DNA from: Alphaproteobacteria bacterium
GTDB taxonomy: Bacteria > Pseudomonadota > Alphaproteobacteria > Caulobacterales > Maricaulaceae
Direction of reading: 5' to 3'
Length of the DNA stretch: 64,000 nucleotides
Assembly (NCBI GenBank): GCA_016124665.1
Contig: WGNH01000005.1
Location: 102,114 to 166,113, forward strand
The stretch's first letter is position 1. Each line of letters begins with the position of its first letter. A model generated the notes under the pieces. That model ran no database searches, had not been told where the DNA came from, and saw only the letters and a list, made by a program, of their open reading frames with translations. Shown piece by piece: positions 45,785 to 55,673 of the stretch. The position numbers were made by a program, and so were the translations under genes.

Positions 45785-47005
45785 CTAGCGTGCTGCGGCC
45801 TCTTCCGGAACCGCCGGAATGAATTGTTGCCGGATCGCATCCGGAAACCTGCTGATCAGCGGATTGAAGTGACTGGCGAGGGCCGGCAAGGGATCATCCC
45901 AGCTGAAAAGCGCATGGACGGATGTGAGGCTGTGCACCGGGGTCATGGCGGCGCGCGCCAGCAATTCCCGGTACCGGCCCTGGGCTTTCAGGGCTTTCAG
46001 GGTCTGGTTTTCACCCTTGGCCCAGAACAGGCGTTGACCGCGCCGATAGGTCCAGGGACCGGCCTCTGAACGGAATGTTCCACCCTCGGCGAGCCGCGCC
46101 GCCGTTTCAATATAGGGCATGACCGATTCCGCCAGCCTGATATTGGCATCCAGGCGCGGATTGAATTCGAGAAACGTGATTTCGCCCGCCACCGGGTCCA
46201 CCAGGAATTGCGGCGACCCCATGCCGTGATAGGACAAGGCCTCCGCCAGCCGGTGCGCCCAGTATTTCAGTTTCGGGTGAGGCTCTACCGTTTCGACCAG
46301 CGTTCCATAACCATCCTGGCCACCGGTCGTGGTCTGGAGCACTTTCATCTCGATGGCCGAGTGCAGCCTGCCCTCTGCCGCAACCCAACAAACATTGTGG
46401 CGGTGTCCGGCATTGTAGCGCTGCACCATCAATTGACGATGGTCCTCCCGGGGCCAGTCTGTGACGATCGCGTCGAAATCCTGCCGGTTCCGGCAGATCA
46501 GCGCCTTGCGGCCATACAGATCGTGATTGCTTTCGACCGCCCGCACAACGAGGGGGAAGCCGATGTCACGGACCGCTGCCTTGATATCTGCAAAATTGTC
46601 AACAGTGATACGGGGCGCCACTGGCAGGCCTGCCATTTCGGCAATCCCCGACATTTTGTCCTTGTTGACGGTTTCCAGAACATTTTCCGGACGGGCGGCA
46701 TAGACACACAGCTGGCGCGGCAATTCATTGCGGCGCTGCGCGAGCAGGCGTGTGCCGGTTTCATCGACGGCAAAAATGCCGCGAATGTCCGCGCGCGCGT
46801 CACACAGGGCGCGGATGCCGGACACTGCCGCATCCGGCTGGCTGGCCGTATCGGGCATCGGCACGGTCTCGGCGACAAAGCGCGACAGGTTGGCATAATC
46901 GCAATAGCCGGAAACGCCTGCAACAACCCTGTGCCCCATGCGGGACAGCGCGCGGGCAACAGCCAGGCTGGCGCGATTATGGTCGATAACGAGAATGCTG
47001 GACAT
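45785..47005 (-). CDS. ATP-grasp domain protein (carboxylate-amine ligase-like)
   Basis: A 406-residue ATP-grasp protein. An N-terminal Rossmann-like domain ([25 protein letters not shown]) precedes the ATP-grasp core: [49 protein letters not shown], and the metal-binding [12 protein letters not shown] (about residue 290). It probably joins a carboxylate to an amine or thiol with ATP. The partner DUF6065 gene next to it hints at a small undescribed pathway; no substrate can be named. Confidence 0.75.
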   Translation of the reverse strand: MSSILVIDHNRASLAVARALSRMGHRVVAGVSGYCDYANLSRFVAETVPMPDTASQPDAAVSGIRALCDARADIRGIFAVDETGTRLLAQRRNELPRQLCVYAARPENVLETVNKDKMSGIAEMAGLPVAPRITVDNFADIKAAVRDIGFPLVVRAVESNHDLYGRKALICRNRQDFDAIVTDWPREDHRQLMVQRYNAGHRHNVCWVAAEGRLHSAIEMKVLQTTTGGQDGYGTLVETVEPHPKLKYWAHRLAEALSYHGMGSPQFLVDPVAGEITFLEFNPRLDANIRLAESVMPYIETAARLAEGGTFRSEAGPWTYRRGQRLFWAKGENQTLKALKAQGRYRELLARAAMTPVHSLTSVHALFSWDDPLPALASHFNPLISRFPDAIRQQFIPAVPEEAAAR

Positions 47006-47116
47006 GGCACAGGGCTCCGTTCTTGCCGCTCCGGCGTTTCACGGTTTGCGCTGCAAATCACATGCCGACCCTGCCCTCTCGCTTTTGCGGCCAATATGCA
47101 TTATGTCCGCGCTCCC

Positions 47117-48256
47117 ATGACCGCTGCACTCAACATATATGATCCTTCCGCCAGGCCGGCGGCCGGTCCGCGCTCGCTGGCCGGGCTGACGCGTCCGCAA
47201 ATGCTGGAGGCGATGAAGGCGGCCGGAGTCGAGGACCGCAAGGCGAAAATGCGCGCCGAACAGGTCTGGCGCTGGGTGCATCATCATGGCGTCACCGATT
47301 TCGAGGCGATGACCAATATCGCGAGGGAACAAAGGGCGGTCCTGGCAGAGAAATTTGTGCTGTCGCGGCCTGAAATTGTCGAACGTCTGGTCTCGGTAGA
47401 CGGAACACGCAAATATCTGATCCGTCTTGCGCCGGGCGTGGAGTGCGAGACCGTCTACATCCCCGATGTTGGCAAATCCGGCGCGCTGTGCGTCTCCAGC
47501 CAGGTCGGTTGCACGCTCAATTGCACCTTCTGCCATACCGGAACCCAGAAGCTGGTGCGGAATCTGACAGCACAGGAAATTGCCGCACAGGTCATCATCG
47601 CGCGCGACGATCTTGAAGAATGGCCAACCTCGGCCGAAAACCGCAAGATTACCAATATCGTTTTCATGGGCATGGGCGCGCCGCTCTACAATCTGGACGC
47701 CGTGTCCGATGCGATCGACATCATGTCGGACGGGGATGGTATGGCGATCGGCCGCCGCCGGATGACCGTTTCCACCTCGGGTGTGGTGCCGAAAATCACC
47801 GAGCTGGGAACGCGCACCCGCGCCATGCTGGCAATCTCGCTGCACGCCACGAATGATGATCTGCGCAATGAGCTGGTGCCGCTGAACAAGAAATATCCGA
47901 TTGCCGAGCTGATGGACGCGATCCGGGCCTATCCGGGGCTCAACAATTCCAACCGCGTGACCTTCGAATATGTCATGCTGAAAGGCGTGAATGACACGCC
48001 TGCGGAAGCCCGTGCACTGGTCAATCTGTTGAAGGGCGTGCCGTCCAAGATCAATCTCATTCCCTTCAATCCCTGGCCGGACTCGCCTTATGAATGCTCG
48101 GACTGGGAAACCATCGAGACCTTTGCCGAGATCGTGAACCGGGCGGGCTATGCCTCGCCGATCCGCACGCCGCGCGGGCGCGATATCTTTGCGGCTTGCG
48201 GGCAGCTGAAATCTGAAAGCGAACGGTTGCGGGCGAGCCAGCGTACGCCGGCATGA
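47117..48256 (+). CDS. rlmN: 23S rRNA (adenine-2503-C2)-methyltransferase RlmN
   Basis: A 379-residue radical SAM enzyme that methylates A2503 of 23S rRNA and A37 of some tRNAs. The cluster motif CTLNCTFC has Cys at residues 132, 136 and 139; [28 protein letters not shown] and the catalytic C-terminal Cys region (FAACGQL) are all present. The ATG at 47117 is standard; ATG 47096 in the same frame is possible. The next gene overlaps by 4 nt. Confidence 0.95.
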   Translation: MTAALNIYDPSARPAAGPRSLAGLTRPQMLEAMKAAGVEDRKAKMRAEQVWRWVHHHGVTDFEAMTNIAREQRAVLAEKFVLSRPEIVERLVSVDGTRKYLIRLAPGVECETVYIPDVGKSGALCVSSQVGCTLNCTFCHTGTQKLVRNLTAQEIAAQVIIARDDLEEWPTSAENRKITNIVFMGMGAPLYNLDAVSDAIDIMSDGDGMAIGRRRMTVSTSGVVPKITELGTRTRAMLAISLHATNDDLRNELVPLNKKYPIAELMDAIRAYPGLNNSNRVTFEYVMLKGVNDTPAEARALVNLLKGVPSKINLIPFNPWPDSPYECSDWETIETFAEIVNRAGYASPIRTPRGRDIFAACGQLKSESERLRASQRTPA

Positions 48257-49110
48257 CCTCCGCCGTCCTGTATCGCTGGCGACTGAAACCGGGCACGGAA
48301 GGCACATTCCGTGACGCCTGGACCGAGGGCACGAAAACCATCCACAAGACCTGTGCGTCATACGGGGCGCGCCTGCACAAGGACACGGACGGGCTATTCT
48401 GGTCCTATGCGCGCTGGCCGTCCGAAGATGTCCGCAAGGCGTGTTTCGAGCACCATGACTTCTTCTCCATGGATTGCTTCAAGACCATGCAAGCCTGTAT
48501 TGACGAGCGGTTTCCGGAAATCGTGCTGACGCTGACCGATGACGAATTGGCCGAGCGCAAGGCCGCCCATCCGGTACCGGTCTACGAAACTGAACGCCTT
48601 GTCCTGAGGCCAATCCGGCAAGACGATGCCGACGCGCTTTTCCCGGCGCTTTCGGATGATGCCAACATGACATACTGGTCGCGCGGACCGATGCAGACGG
48701 TCACCGAGGTGCATGACTATCTGGCCTGGAATGCCCACGGAGACGGCTGTCAGTGCTGGGCGGTCGAGCGCAAGGATGGGCCCGGTAAGGCGCTGGGCTG
48801 GGTGATCCTGATGGACAAGGCCGGCAACCAGGCGGAGATCGGTTTCATGTTCCGCCCGGATGCCCAGGGACAGGGGTTCGCCCGGGAAGCGGCTGCGAAA
48901 ATGCTCGACCATGCCATCAAGGTGAGGGATTTCCGCCGCATCTGGGCGGATGTCGATCCCGACAATGCCCCCTCCATCCGGCTGATCGAGCGGCTGGGTC
49001 TGAGTTATGAAGGGCGGCTGAAAGGCAACTGGTCGACCCATATCGGCGTGCGTGACAGCCTGATATACGGTATGGTTGTGCCCGAAAATGGCCCAAAAGC
49101 TCCGCTTTAA
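48253..49110 (+). CDS. ABM-like / GNAT acetyltransferase fusion
   Basis: A 285-residue protein of two parts. Residues 1-100 ([35 protein letters not shown]) resemble the dimeric alpha/beta barrel of antibiotic-biosynthesis-monooxygenase-like proteins. Residues 110-285 are a RimJ-type GNAT acetyltransferase ([57 protein letters not shown]). The target is unknown. It overlaps rlmN by 4 nt, so translation is probably coupled. Confidence 0.75.
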   Translation: MTSAVLYRWRLKPGTEGTFRDAWTEGTKTIHKTCASYGARLHKDTDGLFWSYARWPSEDVRKACFEHHDFFSMDCFKTMQACIDERFPEIVLTLTDDELAERKAAHPVPVYETERLVLRPIRQDDADALFPALSDDANMTYWSRGPMQTVTEVHDYLAWNAHGDGCQCWAVERKDGPGKALGWVILMDKAGNQAEIGFMFRPDAQGQGFAREAAAKMLDHAIKVRDFRRIWADVDPDNAPSIRLIERLGLSYEGRLKGNWSTHIGVRDSLIYGMVVPENGPKAPL

Positions 49111-49121
49111 ACAGGCTTGAT

Positions 49122-49901
49122 ATGCCGCCGCCTGAAAACAAACGCGCCCGCCTCCCGGCGAAGGCGAGAAAGCCGGACGTTTGGGGCGGCAGCAGCCTGC
49201 CTGTGCAGATTGCGCTGCGCGGCTCGATCCTGATCTTTGCCCTGCTGGGGGTGCTGGGCGTGTTTTTCTATATCGAGCAGATGCCGGATGGCGGGAAAGC
49301 CTGGGGCGAGGCCGATCTGGAGGAACCGATCCGGCTGTTTACATCCGAGCATATCCGGGCCCTGCGGGATGATCCCCAGGCCTGTCTGGCGGCGCTCGAT
49401 GGTTCGAATATGAGCTATGAGAATGTGACGCCCCGGTCATCGACACCGGAATGCCGCTGGCAGGCAGGTGTGCAGATTTCCGGCTCCAATCTGGATTATG
49501 CGGCCCCCGAACCGCCGGTCGCCTCCTGTGCGCTGGCGGCCGCGCTCTATATCTGGGAACGCGAGATCGTGGCCCCGGCCGCGGCCCGGCATCTGGATGC
49601 GGAGGTCGAGGAAATCCTGCATTACGGCACCTATAATTGCCGGCGGGAAAACGGCTCCCAGGCCGGGCGCTGGTCTCAACATGCCGGCGCAAATGCCATT
49701 GATGTTTCCGGTTTCAGGCTGACGGATGGCCGCATTGTCGGCGTTCACCGCTGGGATAATGGCGGCGCTGACACGGCTTTCCTGACCGAGGTGCGCGACC
49801 GGTCCTGCGAGATTTTCACCGGGGTTCTCGGGCCAGAGTATAATGACGCACACGCCGACCATTTCCATCTGGACATGGGGCCGTGGGAAATCTGCTCCTA
49901 A
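49122..49901 (+). CDS. extensin-like family protein, membrane-anchored
   Basis: A 259-residue protein with an N-terminal transmembrane helix (about residues 28-50) and an extensin-like C-terminal domain: HYGTYNCRRENG, SQHAGANAIDVSGF and GPEYNDAHADHFHLDMGPW. The paired His and Asp residues recall the D-Ala-D-Ala carboxypeptidase (VanY/LAS) metal site, so a peptidoglycan or glycan role in the periplasm is possible. Its stop overlaps that of the convergent TPR gene (CTAA). Confidence 0.8.
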   Translation: MPPPENKRARLPAKARKPDVWGGSSLPVQIALRGSILIFALLGVLGVFFYIEQMPDGGKAWGEADLEEPIRLFTSEHIRALRDDPQACLAALDGSNMSYENVTPRSSTPECRWQAGVQISGSNLDYAAPEPPVASCALAAALYIWEREIVAPAAARHLDAEVEEILHYGTYNCRRENGSQAGRWSQHAGANAIDVSGFRLTDGRIVGVHRWDNGGADTAFLTEVRDRSCEIFTGVLGPEYNDAHADHFHLDMGPWEICS

Positions 49902-51568
49902 TCCGGGTTTTCTGACCGGCCATCCTGCCCGCCAATCTCCCGTGGCGGACAGTTTTCGGCCTGCCGGCGGTCGACCATGCGATTGGCCTCGGAAATGATG
50001 CCGGAGCGGCCATAATTGACTTCGGCGGCCTCCAGCCAGGCACAACCCTCATCGCGCGCCTCGCGGCGGAAGGCCAGCGTGGCGAGACGGAGCTCCTGCT
50101 CGGCCATGGCGGAAACCTGACCCGCCTCCCCGTATAATTGCCGCGCCTGTGTCACCTGTTGCTCGGCCTCGGCATAATTACCGGCAAGGAAGGCGGAAAG
50201 CGCCAGCGCGTCATGCAGATAGGCGCGCGTGTCCGGCGGCGCGCCCCGCTGTTCGATGATTGAGAAAGCCCGGGCGGCATCCGCGCGCGCGCGTTCATCA
50301 TCCTGCGCCGAGGCGGCAATCCCCACCGAAAGGATCAGCACATCCGCCAGATTTGCGGGATCGGGAATGCGTTCAGCTGCGGCCAGCGCCTCATCGGCAA
50401 AGGCCCGGGCGCGGTCATGGTCTCCCTGGCGGAGCGCCATCCACCCTGCATTCCGGGCGGCGCGCTCGATGGCGCGGACATATTGATGGTCGCGGGCCTG
50501 CCGGAGGCTGCGTTCATAAAACCGGGCGGCGGAGTCAAAATCACCACGGGATTCGGCCACACTCCCCAGGCTGGCCATTGTCAGGGCGGCCCGCCCGGGC
50601 TGACCGGCAGAGTCCAGTTCGGCCAGGGTCAGGCGGTACATATCCTCGGCGCGGTCCAGCTCGCCGCGCTGCAAGTGAATATTTGCCAGATTATTGCGCG
50701 CCATCGCCATGCCAAACGTGTCGCCGGCCTCCTCCATGAGGCGGTAGGCGCGGTCGAAATAGGCTTCCGCGCTGGCGCTATCACCGCGGGCGCTGGCAAT
50801 GAGACCGCGATTTCCCAGCTGCCGGGCGGACTGAACCAGGGCGCCGTTGAGGTCCGCCAGTTCCAGCGACCGGGCATAGTGATCATCGGCGGTGTCCAGA
50901 TCACCCCGCATCCAGGCCAGCGAGCCGAGACTCGACTGGATGCGGGCCTGTTCCGTTTCATCCTCTGCGGCGGCGGCGAGGGATAATGCGCGCTGCATCA
51001 GGGCTTCGGCGCGGATATCATCGCCGGATTCCAGATACACGCCGCCCAGACGGTCGAGGGTGCGCGGATCATCCGGCACCAGTGCGAGGGCGTGTTCATA
51101 GGCGTTGATGGCCCGTTGCGGATCAACCGCCTCGGCCAGAACACCGGCCGCAAACCAGCGCGCAGCGGCCATGGCCGGGTCCCGCCGCTCATAACTTTGC
51201 GCATTTTGCTCAAGGGCGGTGAATGCCGCACCGGTGTCGCCATTGTTCAGATCGGCCAGCGCCCGCTCGACCTGCCGGTCGCCCGACCGGGCCAGTTGGC
51301 GGGTGGCTCGCTCCAGATCGGTGTTTCCGCCGAATTCGCCGCCCCGGGCCAGGGATTCGGTTTCCAGATGCGTGGCGACATTCTGCGCCAGCGCCGCCGC
51401 CTCGGCCTGCGACAGGGATCCGCCACGCCGGACCAGGCTGTCCAGGTCGGTAATCACCCCCAGCGTGGTGGCGATGACAGCCGCGATTGCCGCCACAGGC
51501 GCCCAGCGCCGCTGGAGAAAGACGCGGACGGGGGCGGTTCCGCTTTTGAGAGAGGTCCAGAATGCCAT
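49898..51568 (-). CDS. membrane-anchored TPR protein
   Basis: A 556-residue protein with one N-terminal membrane helix (about residues 22-42) and at least eight tetratricopeptide units (INAYEHALALVPDDPRTLDRLGGVYLESGD, ARIQSSLGSLAWMRGDLDTADDHYARSLEL, AMARNNLANIHLQRGELDRAEDMYRLTL and so on). It is probably a scaffold facing the periplasm. No catalytic domain is seen; the partner is unknown. Confidence 0.8.
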   Translation of the reverse strand: MAFWTSLKSGTAPVRVFLQRRWAPVAAIAAVIATTLGVITDLDSLVRRGGSLSQAEAAALAQNVATHLETESLARGGEFGGNTDLERATRQLARSGDRQVERALADLNNGDTGAAFTALEQNAQSYERRDPAMAAARWFAAGVLAEAVDPQRAINAYEHALALVPDDPRTLDRLGGVYLESGDDIRAEALMQRALSLAAAAEDETEQARIQSSLGSLAWMRGDLDTADDHYARSLELADLNGALVQSARQLGNRGLIASARGDSASAEAYFDRAYRLMEEAGDTFGMAMARNNLANIHLQRGELDRAEDMYRLTLAELDSAGQPGRAALTMASLGSVAESRGDFDSAARFYERSLRQARDHQYVRAIERAARNAGWMALRQGDHDRARAFADEALAAAERIPDPANLADVLILSVGIAASAQDDERARADAARAFSIIEQRGAPPDTRAYLHDALALSAFLAGNYAEAEQQVTQARQLYGEAGQVSAMAEQELRLATLAFRREARDEGCAWLEAAEVNYGRSGIISEANRMVDRRQAENCPPREIGGQDGRSENPD

Positions 51569-51663
51569 CCCGTCACCATAACCTTCCCGCGAGAGGCGAG
51601 CCAGCTTCCGTCACCATGATGACATGTGTTAACCATATATCGTGGCCCGAGGGGTAGCGCTGC

Positions 51664-52434
51664 ATGTATCTGATGTATGTTGATGAGTCCGGGGATACCG
51701 GCCGGGAACCGGGATCGAGCCCGGCTTTCGTGCTGGCCGGACTGATTGCGCCTTCAGGAAAATGGACCGAGATCGAACAGGCGATGATCGATCTGCGCAA
51801 GGAGCTGGGAGCCCAGTACGGGCTCAAGGCCAGCGATGAATTGCGGGGCTCCATGATCATGCGCAAGGGGCCAGGGGATGCGGCGCGGCGGGTGGCGCTG
51901 ATCGAGGCCGCCCTGAAAGGCATTGCCAGCCTCAAATCCGTGCGCGTCATCCTGACCGCCGTGCGCAAGAAGAATTTGCCGCCGGAGACCGATGTCTTCC
52001 GGGCCGGATGGTCGGCCCAGCTCGGGCATTTCGACGGATTCCTGGCCCGCTCCGGCGGACGCGGGCGCGATGCCGGCGTCCAGGGATTTGTTGTCGCCGA
52101 CCGCACACAGAGCGCCCAGCTCGACAAGCTCGTCCGGGCCTTGCGCCGGGAACGGCCGGTCACCGAGACCTATGGCTGGTTCCGGAGGAAAACCCGGATT
52201 CACAACAAGCCGCTGAAACATGTCATTGAACTGCCCCAGCATCAGGATTCGCGGCGGAGCCTGCTGATCCAGGCGGCCGATCTTTGTGCCTATGCTGTCT
52301 TCCAGAAGGAAAAGCCGTCGCTGGCGGTCAAGGCGAACAAGGGAGATGATCGGTTTCTGAAAGCCCTCGAACCGATTGTCGTCAAAGGGCCGGGCGTCAA
52401 TGCCGATGGCGTCTTTATCGTCGAGAATGTCTGA
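51664..52434 (+). CDS. DUF3800-domain protein
   Basis: A 256-residue protein opening with MYLMYVDESGDTG and ending in QAADLCAYAVFQKE, the acidic hallmarks of DUF3800. The two Asp-containing ends bracket an RNase H-like fold; nuclease-like activity has been suggested for the family but is not proved. Members often lie near mobile or defence genes, but none are adjacent here. It is a single gene between a TPR gene and a methyltransferase gene. Confidence 0.8.
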   Translation: MYLMYVDESGDTGREPGSSPAFVLAGLIAPSGKWTEIEQAMIDLRKELGAQYGLKASDELRGSMIMRKGPGDAARRVALIEAALKGIASLKSVRVILTAVRKKNLPPETDVFRAGWSAQLGHFDGFLARSGGRGRDAGVQGFVVADRTQSAQLDKLVRALRRERPVTETYGWFRRKTRIHNKPLKHVIELPQHQDSRRSLLIQAADLCAYAVFQKEKPSLAVKANKGDDRFLKALEPIVVKGPGVNADGVFIVENV

Positions 52435-52566
52435 AATCCGGGTGCCAGATATGCGAACGGGCGGCACATCTGCATAGCGACGGGCCGCCCGATCATTGCC
52501 TAACCGTGTCTGACCTGAGGGTCTGACGCAGCTCGCCAACAGTTTTTACCACAAGTGCCACTACGC

Positions 52567-53367
52567 TCAAAGCGGTTTCCGGAACAGCAATACAAAGCGG
52601 TCGGTATTGCCGCGAATCGACGCGTCAAAAACCGAAATTGTCCGGGGATCGTCCGGATTGGACAGGATGGCGGATTCTGCATCCAGCCGGAATCCGGCCG
52701 CCTCGATTTCCCCGCGGACGAAAGCTTCGCCGATCCGGTGATAATCCCCAACGACACTGTCCCCGGCACCGTCTTCGGCCCGATGGTCCACCACAAGGAA
52801 CACACCGCCCGGGCGCAAGGCATTGTATATAGAGCGATTCATGGCGATCCGGTCTGCCCGGTCCGGCATTTCAACGCCGTCCTGTTGCCATGCCTGGTCA
52901 TGATAGATCAACATCATGAAAACGGCATCCAGCTCGTTGTCATAGCCGTCGAGTATGGTGGGAACCGGGGAGATCAGCCGGGTGACATTGTCGCGCTCTT
53001 CAGCCAGCGCGATGATGGCCTCATCGGTCGCCGGAAAGCCCTCGACAAGCCAGTCCATATTCTCGGAGATGACTTCTCCGTCTGCGCCGACCGCGCTGGA
53101 GAGAATTCTGGAATAATAACCACTGCCCGCGCCAAGATCGGCCACGCGCCAGCCCGGTTGCACGCCCGCAAATGTCAGGATTTCTGCCGGATGCCGGCCG
53201 GCATCGCGTTGCATGTCGACTTCCGGGCGGGTGGAATCATTGACGGCTGTGACAATGTGCAAGGCAGGTTCAGCTGCACCTGCCCCTGCAGATTCTGCGG
53301 AAGGGGGTTCGGTCGCCGAACATGCCGCCAAACCCAGTAGTGATATCAATATTGTTGCAATTCTCAT
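52567..53367 (-). CDS. lipoprotein-signal SAM-methyltransferase-like protein
   Basis: A 266-residue protein with a lipobox (LLGLAAC, Cys at about residue 16) and a class I methyltransferase fold: motif I VADLGAGSGYYSRIL (about residue 86), LDAVFMMLIYHD and GGVFLVVDHRAEDG. The methyltransferase motifs are intact yet the protein should be exported and lipidated, where SAM is not normally available. It may bind another ligand, or the signal may not be used. Orphan gene, divergent from creatininase. Confidence 0.75.
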   Translation of the reverse strand: MRIATILISLLGLAACSATEPPSAESAGAGAAEPALHIVTAVNDSTRPEVDMQRDAGRHPAEILTFAGVQPGWRVADLGAGSGYYSRILSSAVGADGEVISENMDWLVEGFPATDEAIIALAEERDNVTRLISPVPTILDGYDNELDAVFMMLIYHDQAWQQDGVEMPDRADRIAMNRSIYNALRPGGVFLVVDHRAEDGAGDSVVGDYHRIGEAFVRGEIEAAGFRLDAESAILSNPDDPRTISVFDASIRGNTDRFVLLFRKPL

Positions 53368-53543
53368 GAATGCCCCCGGATATTTGCAGGCCGCATCCTC
53401 TCCGGATTTCCGGTAATCACAAGCCGGGCGGCATGCACAGTTTCGTGAACACGGGGCGTGTTTTCCGGCAACTGACGCGAAATGCTTGCCATTAGCCGAT
53501 GTGCGGCGTAGCCCTTCCTCCAGCTGTATGAAGAGGGATCGCC

Positions 53544-54287
53544 ATGTTGTTGCATCAGTCCACCTGGCAGGAAGTCGAAGCCTATCTGGAGCATTCGCGG
53601 GGGATCATCATCCCGATCGGATCAACCGAGCAACATGGCCCCAACGGGCTTCTGGGTACCGATGCGCTGTGTCCGGAAATCATCGCGCATGAAGCCAGCG
53701 AAGCTTCTGACCTTCTGATCGCGCCGACCTTCAATGTCGGGATTGCGCAACACCATCTGGGCTTTACGGGTACCATCACGCTGCGGCCCTCGACCATGAT
53801 TGCCGCGCTCCAGGACTGGATTGACAGCCTGGTCCGGCACGGGTTCGAACGGATCTATTTTCTCAATGGCCATGGCGGGAATATACCGACCCTCCAGGCC
53901 GCGATCGCCGAGAGTTATTCCAACTGGTCGCTAGCGGGCGAGCCCTGCCCCTACCGGATCCAAAGCCGCAACTGGTGGGATTTGCCGGGCGTGATGAAAG
54001 TCTGCCGCGATATCTTCCCGGTTGGCGACGGGTCGCATGCCACAGCGTCGGAAGTGGCGGTGACCTATTATGGCTATCCGGACTCTGTCAAACAGGTGGA
54101 GATGACGCCGAAAATCGCGCCGGAAGGCGATTTTGCGGATGCAGATGATTACCGGAAGACCTTTCCGGATGGCCGGATCGGCTCTGATCCGTCCCAGGCG
54201 ACGCCGGAAAAGGGCAAAACCATAACCCTGGCTGCGCGCGATTCACTGATCACGGAAGCGACCGCCTTCTTCCGGGCCAATGACTAG
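53544..54287 (+). CDS. creatininase-family amidohydrolase
   Basis: A 247-residue metal-dependent hydrolase. The family ligands are in IPIGSTEQHGPNGLLGTDA (Glu, His, Asp, about residues 27-45) and FLNGHGGN (about 108); the GDGSHATASEVAVTYY block follows. Family members open cyclic or formamide C-N bonds (creatinine, riboflavin and cofactor intermediates); the substrate here is unknown. It overlaps the following Kelch lipoprotein gene by 8 nt. Confidence 0.85.
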   Translation: MLLHQSTWQEVEAYLEHSRGIIIPIGSTEQHGPNGLLGTDALCPEIIAHEASEASDLLIAPTFNVGIAQHHLGFTGTITLRPSTMIAALQDWIDSLVRHGFERIYFLNGHGGNIPTLQAAIAESYSNWSLAGEPCPYRIQSRNWWDLPGVMKVCRDIFPVGDGSHATASEVAVTYYGYPDSVKQVEMTPKIAPEGDFADADDYRKTFPDGRIGSDPSQATPEKGKTITLAARDSLITEATAFFRAND

Positions 54288-55347
54288 CCGCCGGCAGATA
54301 ATCGCCCTGGCCGGAGCCGCCTTTCTGGCCGCCTGCAGCCCGGCACCGCCCGGACCCGGTACCGAAACGCTGGCACATCTGCCTGAAGCGGTAAGCAATA
54401 ATGCGGTTGCTGCAGCTATCGTCGATGGACGGATGATGGCCTATTCCTTTGCAGGGTTGCGTGCTGGAAAGACCTGGCAGGACCTGACTGCGGATGCCTA
54501 TGCCTGTGATCTCGAAGCCGGGGACTGCCGTGAAATCGGCGGCCTGCCGGACGGGACGGGCCGGCTGGCGGCTGTTGCAGCGACCGCCGGCAATCAGATT
54601 TATGTTTTCGGCGGCTATACCGTCGCCGAAGACGGTTCCGAACGGTCAACCCCGGAAGTCTGGCAGTTTGATCCGCAGCGCGAGGCCTATGCCAGGCGGG
54701 CGGACATTCCCGTTCCCGTTGATGACAGCGTCGCGCTCGTCTATGCCGACCGCTATATCTATCTCGTCTCAGGCTGGCACGATAACGGCAATACCGACGC
54801 CGTACAGGTCTATGATACCGCCGAGGACCGGTGGTTTGCGGCCACAAGCTGGCCCGGAGCGCCTGTTTTCGGGCATGCGGGTGCTCTCATAGACAACCGG
54901 CTGCTGATTTGCGGCGGAGTGGAGGTGGTTCCAGCCGCAACAGAAGGCGCTCGGCGGACATTCGAGCTTTACGAAGCCTGCTGGTCGGGTGAGATTGACC
55001 TTGTCGATCCGGCCAGAATCAGCTGGAGCCATGCGGACCTTCCCGGCGCAGCGCGTTACCGGGCCGCGATGACCGGATCCGCCGAGACGGGCCGGTACGT
55101 CATTCTGGGCGGCGCCATAAACCCCTATAATTACAACGGTATTGGCTATGATGGTGCCGCTTCGGAGCCCATCGGCATGGTCATGCAGATCGGCGAGAGC
55201 GCTATCGGCCGCCAGGCTTCACCCGGGGGTCTGGCCACGATGGATCACCGCGGGCTGATCGGCTGGAATGGCGGATTTGTCACTTTGGGAGGCATGACTG
55301 GCGGGCAAGCCGTGACCGGAGAAGTCCGGATTACCTATCCCGATTAG
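54280..55347 (+). CDS. Kelch-repeat lipoprotein
   Basis: A 355-residue protein with a Tat-like or lipoprotein signal (SRRQIIALAGAAFLAAC) and Kelch-type blades (QIYVFGGYTVAEDG, VWQFDPQREAYARRADIP, YIYLVSGWHDNG, VQVYDTAEDRWFAAT, LLICGG), forming a propeller in the periplasm. The coupling to a creatininase-like gene suggests a shared substrate, for example a sugar-epimerase-like or binding role. Its stop overlaps that of the convergent Rieske gene (TTAG). Confidence 0.75.
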   Translation: MTSRRQIIALAGAAFLAACSPAPPGPGTETLAHLPEAVSNNAVAAAIVDGRMMAYSFAGLRAGKTWQDLTADAYACDLEAGDCREIGGLPDGTGRLAAVAATAGNQIYVFGGYTVAEDGSERSTPEVWQFDPQREAYARRADIPVPVDDSVALVYADRYIYLVSGWHDNGNTDAVQVYDTAEDRWFAATSWPGAPVFGHAGALIDNRLLICGGVEVVPAATEGARRTFELYEACWSGEIDLVDPARISWSHADLPGAARYRAAMTGSAETGRYVILGGAINPYNYNGIGYDGAASEPIGMVMQIGESAIGRQASPGGLATMDHRGLIGWNGGFVTLGGMTGGQAVTGEVRITYPD

Positions 55348-55673
55348 ACTGCAAAGATATCGTCTGCCTCGATCCGGACCGGAATCGCCGTGAGCGGATC
55401 CCCTGCCGGCCCCCCGGTGCAGGCACCGGACAAAAGCGCGAAAGTCGCACCGTGAACCGGGCAGATGATATGTTCCCCTTTGTGCAGAAAGACGCGGCCG
55501 TCTGGCAAGGACAGGGCGCGGCCGGCATGCGGGCAGATATTCACATAGCAGCGCACATCCCGGCCCCTGCGCACCAGAAACAATGGCGCACCGTCCCAGT
55601 CCGCTTCGCGCCCGCCCGGATCAGGCAGGCTGCTCAACCGTCCAAGCGGTGTTCCGGGCGGCGGCAACTCCAT
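55344..55673 (-). CDS. Rieske [2Fe-2S] ferredoxin-like protein
   Basis: A 109-residue soluble Rieske protein. The cluster ligands are C47-x-H49 in NICPHAG and C71-x2-H74 in ICPVHGATF. It probably passes electrons to an unseen oxygenase or reductase. It is last in the run tsaD-gpsA-YciI-Rieske, abutting the YciI gene by one base. Confidence 0.88.
   Translation of the reverse strand: MELPPPGTPLGRLSSLPDPGGREADWDGAPLFLVRRGRDVRCYVNICPHAGRALSLPDGRVFLHKGEHIICPVHGATFALLSGACTGGPAGDPLTAIPVRIEADDIFAV

Noticed and set aside
46208..47116. N-terminal extension of the rlmN frame
   Set aside because: It is antisense to the ATP-grasp gene; RlmN proteins begin near the ATG at 47117.
51664..52434. Defence island around the DUF3800 gene
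   Set aside because: Neighbours are ordinary TPR and methyltransferase-like genes; no other defence gene is nearby.
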